From an uncultured beta proteobacterium (GTDB lineage Bacteria; Pseudomonadota; Gammaproteobacteria; Burkholderiales; Rhodocyclaceae): a DNA stretch of 8,512 nucleotides. Positions 6,560 through 8,512 of this stretch are shown one piece after another; the first letter of the stretch is position 1, and every line of letters begins with the position of its first letter. The notes under the pieces are model-generated. The model was not told the DNA's origin and ran no database searches. It saw only the letters and a list, made by a program, of their open reading frames with translations. The stretch spans positions 1 to 8,512 of the forward strand of contig CAIXAY010000347.1 in assembly GCA_903917505.1 (NCBI GenBank), in the 5' to 3' direction. Made by a program: the position numbers and the translations under genes.

Positions 6560-7126
6560 TCAGTTCGCGCCGGGCTGACTGCCCAATTGCTGCGTCAGGT
6601 CGAGAAGTTCGTTGGCGTGCTGCTCCTCGACCGCGAGCACTTCCTCGAACAGGCGCCGGGTCGTCGGGTCCTTTTCGCCGATATAGCGCACCACCTCGCG
6701 ATAGCTTTCGATGGCGACGCGCTCGGCGACCAGGTCCTCCTTGATCATCTCGAGCAGGTTGCGGCCCTCGACGTATTCGGCGTGGCTGCGCGCGACGAGG
6801 GTGGCCGGCGAGAAATCGGGATCGCCGCCGAGTTGCGTGATGCGCTCGGCGAAGCGGTCGCCGTGCGCTTCTTCTTCCTGCGCGTGCTCCATGAACTCGG
6901 CGGCGATGCTCGCCGATGCGAGCCCCTTGGCCGTGTAATAGTGGCGCTTGTAGCGCAGGCTGCAGACGATTTCGGTGGCCAGCGCCTCGTTGAGCAGGCG
7001 CAGGATGGTCTCGCGATCGGCGCGGTAATCTTCGGTGACTGCGCCGGCTTCGATGTGCCGACGGGCGCGTTGGCGCAGCGCCTTGACATCGGACAGGGCG
7101 GGGGCGTGGGAGTGGGAGTGGGCCAT
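6560..7126 (-). CDS. Ferritin-like di-iron protein (bacterioferritin family, no haem Met)
   Basis: A 188-residue four-helix-bundle protein likely to oxidise and store iron and limit peroxide damage in the cytoplasm. The di-iron ligand set of bacterioferritin/Dps-like proteins is complete: E52 (ALATEIVCSLRY), E85 and H88 (EEEAHGDRF), E135 (EDLVAERVAIESY), and E167 and H170 (VEEQHANEL). The Met that ligates haem in E. coli bacterioferritin (between the Glu and His of its first ExxH) corresponds to E86 here, so inter-subunit haem is not expected. The N-terminus has a MAHSHSH stretch and about 40 extra residues before the first bundle helix. AAGGAG (minus strand, 7137-7132) fixes ATG 7126; the frame is open further up to 7279 but without such a site. 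It converges on cydB and diverges from the small gene at 7279. Confidence 0.9.
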   Translation of the reverse strand: MAHSHSHAPALSDVKALRQRARRHIEAGAVTEDYRADRETILRLLNEALATEIVCSLRYKRHYYTAKGLASASIAAEFMEHAQEEEAHGDRFAERITQLGGDPDFSPATLVARSHAEYVEGRNLLEMIKEDLVAERVAIESYREVVRYIGEKDPTTRRLFEEVLAVEEQHANELLDLTQQLGSQPGAN

Positions 7127-7131
7127 GGGAT

Positions 7132-7137
7132 CTCCTT
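7132..7137 (-). promoter_or_regulatory. Ribosome-binding site fixing the ferritin-like start
   Basis: The minus-strand sequence AAGGAG lies 5 nt before ATG 7126. It rules out the 51-residue longer open frame starting at 7279, whose extra N-terminus does not resemble the family. Confidence 0.8.
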
Positions 7138-7179
7138 GGATTGATGGGCGGCAATGCCCGGCTGTAAATGGCAAGCGAT

Positions 7180-7219
7180 GTGCCGGCATGCATCGCCGAT
7201 GCGTGTCGATCGCAGGCAC
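7180..7219. repeat. Nested inverted repeats in the divergent gap
   Basis: Between the ferritin-like gene and the small gene at 7279, GTGCC (7180-7184) pairs with GGCAC (7215-7219). Inside it is the perfect dyad GCATCG-C-CGATGC (7190-7202). The gap (7127-7278) must contain promoters for both directions, so these dyads could be operator sites. No known binding motif was recognised, and short dyads are common in GC-rich DNA. Confidence 0.3.
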
Positions 7220-7278
7220 GGCATATGCGCGGCTTGCGCGAATGCCATTTCCGCCTGCGGGCAATTGCGAGCCGGCCA

Positions 7279-7647
7279 ATGAATGCGATCAATGAAATCG
7301 ATGCCGTGATGACCGCCTACCCCTGGCTGGCGTTTGCGCTCAAGTGCCTTGGCGGAGCGCTCGCCGGCTACATCGTCCACGCCGTCGCCGACTGGCTGGT
7401 GCGCCGCGCCGCGCAGCACGGCGCGCGCTATGGGCTCGCCGAACGCCACCGGACGGCCGCCAGCGGCTCGTCGACTATGCGCGGACGCAAAGCTTCGACA
7501 CGGCGCAATTGCCATTCACGCTTCAACTTGCGGAAGCGCGCCGCTGACCGGCGCGCCGATCGCGAGCGCGGCCCGCGTCCAATGTACGTCAGCGAACGGA
7601 ATGCGCCTTGTCGATGGTCGAGAATGATCATTCAGGCCGCGCGCTGA
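7279..7647 (+). CDS. Small one-helix membrane protein of unknown function, frame probably broken
   Basis: Not recognised as a known family. From ATG 7279 (alternative ATG 7309) the frame gives 122 residues. The first ~58 look like a real protein: a hydrophobic helix (AYPWLAFALKCLGGALAGYIVH) followed by a basic amphipathic part (ADWLVRRAAQHGARYGLAER). After about 7450 this frame turns into Arg/Ser-rich sequence with poor codon bias. The next frame instead reads GRQRLVDYARTQSFDTAQLPF and onward to a stop at 7545-7547, with mostly G/C third bases and plausible protein composition. One missing base near 7450-7462 would join the two into a protein of about 90 residues, so this may be a frameshifted gene or a sequencing error. 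Ribosome-binding site is weak. It is divergent from the ferritin-like gene. The existence of a gene here is moderately likely; the 3' boundary is uncertain. Confidence 0.4.
   Translation: MNAINEIDAVMTAYPWLAFALKCLGGALAGYIVHAVADWLVRRAAQHGARYGLAERHRTAASGSSTMRGRKASTRRNCHSRFNLRKRAADRRADRERGPRPMYVSERNAPCRWSRMIIQAAR
7584..7597. promoter_or_regulatory. Imperfect dyad GTACG-N4-CGAAC upstream of the Spy-like gene
   Basis: GTACGTCAGCGAAC is a near-palindrome with one mismatched pair per arm, located 93 nt before ATG 7690. GGAAT (7598-7602) follows directly. It could belong to a promoter/operator for the Spy-like gene, since no promoter fits closer to the start. The role is inferred from position only. 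Confidence 0.25.
7622..7633. promoter_or_regulatory. Perfect 12-bp palindrome GAATGATCATTC
   Basis: A fully symmetrical A/T-rich 12-mer in otherwise GC-rich DNA, 57 nt before ATG 7690 and 3 nt before the hairpin at 7637. It recalls half-sites of Fur-type operators (AATGAT/ATCATT), but the spacing is not canonical. It could be a repressor site for the Spy-like gene. Confidence 0.3.
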
Positions 7648-7668
7648 AGTTGGCGGCGCGGGATTTTT
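7637..7668 (+). terminator. Rho-independent terminator-like hairpin with T-run
   Basis: CCGCGC (7637-7642) pairs with GCGCGG (7656-7661). The stem can extend inward past a one-base bulge (GCT with GGC) to a loop of about 6 bases. GATTTTT follows at 7662-7668. This would terminate transcripts of the small gene upstream. Because it ends only 21 nt before ATG 7690, leaving no room for a promoter, it may instead act as an attenuator in the leader of the Spy-like gene. Confidence 0.5.
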
Positions 7669-7689
7669 GAACCTATTTGGAGAACAGTC

Positions 7690-8166
7690 ATGAAAGCCTA
7701 TTCCTTCTTTCATTCCGGCACACGCCTGCTGGCCATGCTGGCGGCTTTTCTTGCCGTCGTGACCTTCGCGCCTGCGGCGGCGATTGCCGTCGAAAAGAAC
7801 CACGAAGACCGCACCGAACTGCGCATCAAGGACATGCACGCCAGGCTCAAGATCACTGCGGCGCAGGAAGATCAATGGTCGAAAGTCGCCCAGGTCATGC
7901 GCGACAATGCCAAGGCCATGGATGAGCTGACCGAGAGCAGGATGGATCATGCCAAGGACATGAGCGCGGTCGATGACCTCAAGTCTTACGGGGAAATCAC
8001 CGACGCCCATGCGGACGGAATAAGGAAACTGACCCCGCTATTCGCGACGCTCTATGACAGCATGTCGGAGACGCAGAAGAAGGAAGCGGATGCCTTGTTC
8101 CGCCACGGCGGCCAACGGCCAGGGCACAAGGTCGCGTCGAGCAAGGGACAAAATGCCGGATCCTGA
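7690..8166 (+). CDS. Spy/CpxP-like periplasmic protein (LTxxQ family)
   Basis: A 158-residue exported, helix-rich, cysteine-free protein. Residues 1 to about 33 form a signal peptide: basic start, hydrophobic core LLAMLAAFLAVVTFAPAAA, probable cleavage after AIA. The mature part has two LTxxQ-like repeats, LKITAAQEDQW (53-63) and MSETQKKEAD (125-134), the hallmark of the Spy/CpxP group. Family members act as ATP-independent chaperones or stress sensors in the periplasm. The helical region between them is charged and rich in Met, Asp and Lys (RMDHAKDMSAVDDLK), and the tail is basic and disordered. TTGGAGAA at 7676-7683 precedes ATG 7690. It lies behind an unusual structured leader, and another exported protein gene follows 55 nt later. 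Family call is likely; client and signal are unknown. Confidence 0.8.
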   Translation: MKAYSFFHSGTRLLAMLAAFLAVVTFAPAAAIAVEKNHEDRTELRIKDMHARLKITAAQEDQWSKVAQVMRDNAKAMDELTESRMDHAKDMSAVDDLKSYGEITDAHADGIRKLTPLFATLYDSMSETQKKEADALFRHGGQRPGHKVASSKGQNAGS

Positions 8167-8221
8167 CCGCGCCGCCTGGCGGGCATCTTGGGGATCACGC
8201 AATCATTGAAAGGAAGCGACC

Positions 8222-8512
8222 ATGAAGTCATCATCACGAAGGGCCCGATCACCCGCGCTGACCGCCGGCAGGATCTTGCTGGCGCTGGCAATCGGCAGCC
8301 TGTCCATTTCTCCGGCGCTGGCTCAGCGAAACGATCATGGCCGCGGCGAGGACCACCGCCATGGCGATCGCCACGAATGGCGCAGTTATCAAGACCATCG
8401 GCCGGAGTGGCGCCCCTATCATTACGCCCAGCCGGTCTATGTGCCGCCGCCGGTTTCTTACGAACCGCGGCAATCGCCGGGAATCAGCCTGTTCTTTCCG
8501 CTCGACTTTCGC
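8222..8512 (+). CDS. Exported His/Arg/Pro-rich protein (PXPV-like), 3' end outside window
   Basis: The frame from ATG 8222 stays open for 97 codons to the window edge. AAAGGAAG at 8209-8216 is a good ribosome-binding site. Residues 1-34 are a signal peptide with a twin-Arg-like but ordinary Sec-style start (SSSRRARSP), a hydrophobic core LLALAIGSLSI and a cleavage site PALA|Q. The mature part begins with a charged, His/Asp/Arg-rich segment (HGRGEDHRHGDRHEW), then PVYVPPPVSYEPRQSPGISL. The latter resembles proline-rich 'PXPV repeat' exported proteins of betaproteobacteria, which lack a known function. The His-rich segment could bind metal; that is a guess. It probably shares a transcript with the Spy-like gene, separated by 55 nt with only a weak CCGC-CTG-GCGG hairpin and no T-run. 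Confidence 0.75.
   Translation, partial: MKSSSRRARSPALTAGRILLALAIGSLSISPALAQRNDHGRGEDHRHGDRHEWRSYQDHRPEWRPYHYAQPVYVPPPVSYEPRQSPGISLFFPLDFR

Noticed and set aside
6531..6562. TGATC ... GATCA inverted repeat between cydB and the ferritin-like gene as a two-way terminator
   Set aside because: The arms are only 5 bp with a 22-base unpaired interior and no T-run.
6530..7144. A 204-residue plus-strand open frame opposite the ferritin-like gene
   Set aside because: It is a shadow: the minus strand carries all di-iron ligands and a good start.
7516..8010. A 164-residue minus-strand open frame opposite the Spy-like gene
   Set aside because: It overlaps the well-supported Spy-like gene and has no start signal or recognisable domain.

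Overview
The window looks like chromosomal DNA of a high-GC proteobacterium, most likely a betaproteobacterium. The guess rests on the style of the ECF sigma/anti-sigma pair, the ferritin-like protein, the short-Q-loop bd oxidase and the PXPV-type secreted protein, plus strong GC bias at third codon positions. Only the first ~134 bases look foreign: they are clearly less GC-rich and encode the tail of an IS30-family transposase.

Layout. (1) 1-134: 3' end of an IS30-type transposase, running up to the next operon. (2) 155-1345: an ECF sigma factor and an adjacent single-pass anti-sigma factor that lacks the usual N-terminal zinc-binding domain; a hairpin follows the stop. (3) 1431-1987: a 51-residue DUF1328 membrane peptide and a BON-domain lipoprotein. 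(4) 2023-3471, minus strand: a type II NADH:quinone dehydrogenase. (5) 3719-6533, plus strand, divergent from it: a tightly packed operon of a DksA/TraR-type zinc-finger protein, cydA and cydB. The three genes overlap by 4 and 1 nt. (6) 6560-7126, minus strand: a ferritin-like di-iron protein. (7) 7279-7647: a small one-helix membrane protein whose frame appears broken near 7450. (8) 7690 to the end: two exported proteins, a Spy/CpxP-like helical protein and a His/Arg/Pro-rich protein cut by the window edge.

How the genes may fit together. NDH-2 passes electrons from NADH to quinone without pumping protons, and the bd oxidase passes them from quinol to O2. The two flank one divergent control region and would form a short, low-coupling chain suited to micro-oxic, cyanide/sulfide/NO or redox stress. 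The ferritin-like protein would handle iron and peroxide, and the BON, DUF1328 and Spy-like proteins look like envelope-stress genes. The sigma/anti-sigma pair is a natural candidate controller, but no shared promoter motif was demonstrated here.

No tRNA, rRNA, CRISPR array or phage module was seen. The most unusual points are the DksA-like gene translationally coupled to cydA, the anti-sigma factor without its zinc domain, the IS30 end against the sigma gene, and a structured leader directly before the Spy-like gene.
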